Positions 63,200 to 64,000 of a stretch of DNA of 64,000 nt are shown piece after piece. Origin of the DNA: Halosolutus gelatinilyticus (GTDB lineage: Archaea > Halobacteriota > Halobacteria > Halobacteriales > Natrialbaceae); NCBI RefSeq assembly GCF_023028105.1, contig NZ_CP095491.1, forward strand, positions 1,054,001 through 1,118,000, in the 5' to 3' direction. The first letter of the stretch is position 1; each line of letters starts with the position of its first letter. The notes beneath the pieces are model-generated. The model saw nothing but the letters and a program-made list of their open reading frames with translations, was not told the origin of the DNA and did not search any database. The translations under genes and the position numbers were made by a program.

Positions 63200-63204
63200 A
63201 AAAA
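63200..63204 (-). terminator. T5 tract after the M32 carboxypeptidase gene
   Basis: Minus-strand CCGTTTTTCCC lies about 19 nt after the stop at 63223, the third minus-strand gene end in this window with this short signature. Confidence 0.4.
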
Positions 63205-63222
63205 CGGCGGGCCTCGTCGGGA

Positions 63223-63999
63223 TCAGTAGTCGTCGAGGTCGTACAGCGCACCGTACTTCGACTCGACGTACGCGAGGAAGTGGTCCGCGGTGAACTCCTC
63301 GCCGGTGGCCCGCTCGATCAGTTCGGGCGTCGTGTACCGCTTGCCGTGTCGGTGGACGTTCTCGCGGAGCCAGCCGTTCAGGTCGTCGAACTCGCCCTCG
63401 CGGATGCGATCGTCGAGGTCGCCGATGTCGTCCTCCGCGGCGGCGTAGAGTTGGGCCGCGAGCACCGACCCGAGCGAGTACGTCGGGAAGTAGCCGAAGC
63501 TGCCGTGGGACCAGTGGATGTCCTGCAGGCAGCCCTCGGCGTCCGTCTCGGGGCGGACGCCCAGGTACTCTTCGTACTTGTCGTTCCAGACCTCGGGGAC
63601 GTCCTCGACCGCAAGATCGCCCGAGATGAGGTCGCGTTCGATCTCGAAGCGGATCACGATGTGGAGGTGGTAGGTGAGTTCGTCCGCCTCGACGCGGATG
63701 AGGTTGTCGTCGTAGACCTGGTTCGCGGCCTCGTAGGCCTCCTCGGGGTTGACGTCCTCGAGCCCCGGAAAGCGCTCGCGGGCGATCGGCAGGAAGTGCT
63801 CCCAGAACGGGCGCGATCGGCCGACGTGGTTCTCCCAGAGGCGCGACTGCGATTCGTGGACGGAGAGATCGCGGGACTCGCCCAGCGGCGTCCCGTAGCC
63901 GTCGTCCGGGAGGCCGAGGGTGTAGTTCGCGTGACCGAACTCGTGGATCGTCGAGGTGATCGAGCCGAGCAGGTCGTCCTCCTCGAAGCGGGTGGTCAC
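63223..63999 (-). CDS. M32 family metallocarboxypeptidase, C-terminal half
   Basis: 259 visible residues; the gene continues past the window edge, so the start is not seen. The zinc motif HEFGH is in TIHEFGHANYTLGL, followed by ESQSRLWENHVGRS, a family block of thermostable (Taq-type) carboxypeptidases, and later WSHGSFGYFPTYSLGSVLAAQLY. Family length is about 500 aa, so roughly half is present. It removes C-terminal residues of peptides in the cytoplasm. Confidence 0.88.
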   Translation of the reverse strand: MTTRFEEDDLLGSITSTIHEFGHANYTLGLPDDGYGTPLGESRDLSVHESQSRLWENHVGRSRPFWEHFLPIARERFPGLEDVNPEEAYEAANQVYDDNLIRVEADELTYHLHIVIRFEIERDLISGDLAVEDVPEVWNDKYEEYLGVRPETDAEGCLQDIHWSHGSFGYFPTYSLGSVLAAQLYAAAEDDIGDLDDRIREGEFDDLNGWLRENVHRHGKRYTTPELIERATGEEFTADHFLAYVESKYGALYDLDDY

Positions 64000-64000
64000 G

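Noticed and set aside
1-64000. tRNA, rRNA, CRISPR or insertion sequences
   Set aside because: I scanned by eye for conserved tRNA arms, regularly spaced repeats and transposase motifs and found none; a short or diverged tRNA could still be missed without a covariance search.

Overview
The window comes from a haloarchaeal (class Halobacteria) chromosome. The evidence is high GC with low-GC intergenic strips, very acidic predicted proteins, archaeal informational genes (aIF2-gamma, Rpo7/RpoE1, Spt4/RpoE2, S19e, PDCD5, class I lysyl-tRNA synthetase), a fused double-TatC, Tat-type signals on secreted proteins, PitA, and several small haloarchaeal families. Many start codons lie 26-33 nt downstream of a TATA-like strip, the leaderless pattern common in haloarchaea. 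I cannot name the genus. I saw no rRNA, tRNA, CRISPR array, transposase or phage gene, so this looks like core chromosome.

Layout. 1-7.1 kb: end of a nucleotidyltransferase-like gene, a PhnP-like metallo-hydrolase, a KaiC-like ATPase followed by a histidine kinase, a nuclease-like Cys-rich protein, two membrane proteins and a zinc-ribbon HTH regulator. 7.2-17.5 kb: a phosphate (PHO) cluster. An AbrB-PhoU regulator is divergent from pstS-pstC-pstA-pstB-phoU and a second AbrB-PhoU gene; phoX is convergent. 17.6-20.5 kb: an unknown gene, an arsenate reductase/low-Mr phosphatase, a 51-aa zinc finger and a metallophosphoesterase. 20.7-26.4 kb: aIF2-gamma, PIN, RpoE1, Spt4 and dephospho-CoA kinase, then fused TatC and an unknown conserved gene. 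26.4-33 kb: catabolic and redox enzymes (FAH-type hydrolase and cyclase, geranylgeranyl-reductase-like flavoprotein, two divergent FAD oxidoreductases). 33-42.4 kb: DUF389 membrane protein, YgfZ/GcvT-like protein, zinc-ribbon and small proteins, PitA with a divergent PadR regulator, an alpha/beta hydrolase. 42.5-54.2 kb: pyrH-lysS with a PDZ site-2 protease, CapA-like protein, MoaE fusion, a second M50 protease, thiL, S19e-PDCD5-PP-loop operon. 54.3-64 kb: hisS, sulfatase, membrane protein, JAMM protease overlapping a cobalamin-binding-protein gene, methyltransferase, SDR and the C-terminal half of an M32 carboxypeptidase.

The most coherent system is the PHO cluster: binding protein, permeases, ATPase, PhoU, two DNA-binding PhoU-type regulators and a secreted phosphatase lie within about 10 kb, with operator-like symmetric sequences upstream of both pstS and phoX. 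Nothing here is clearly a wholly new system. The better leads are the PHO operators, two small coupling ORFs with ATGA overlaps, the nuclease-like Cys-cluster protein, the KaiC-like/kinase pair and the cysteine-rich microproteins.
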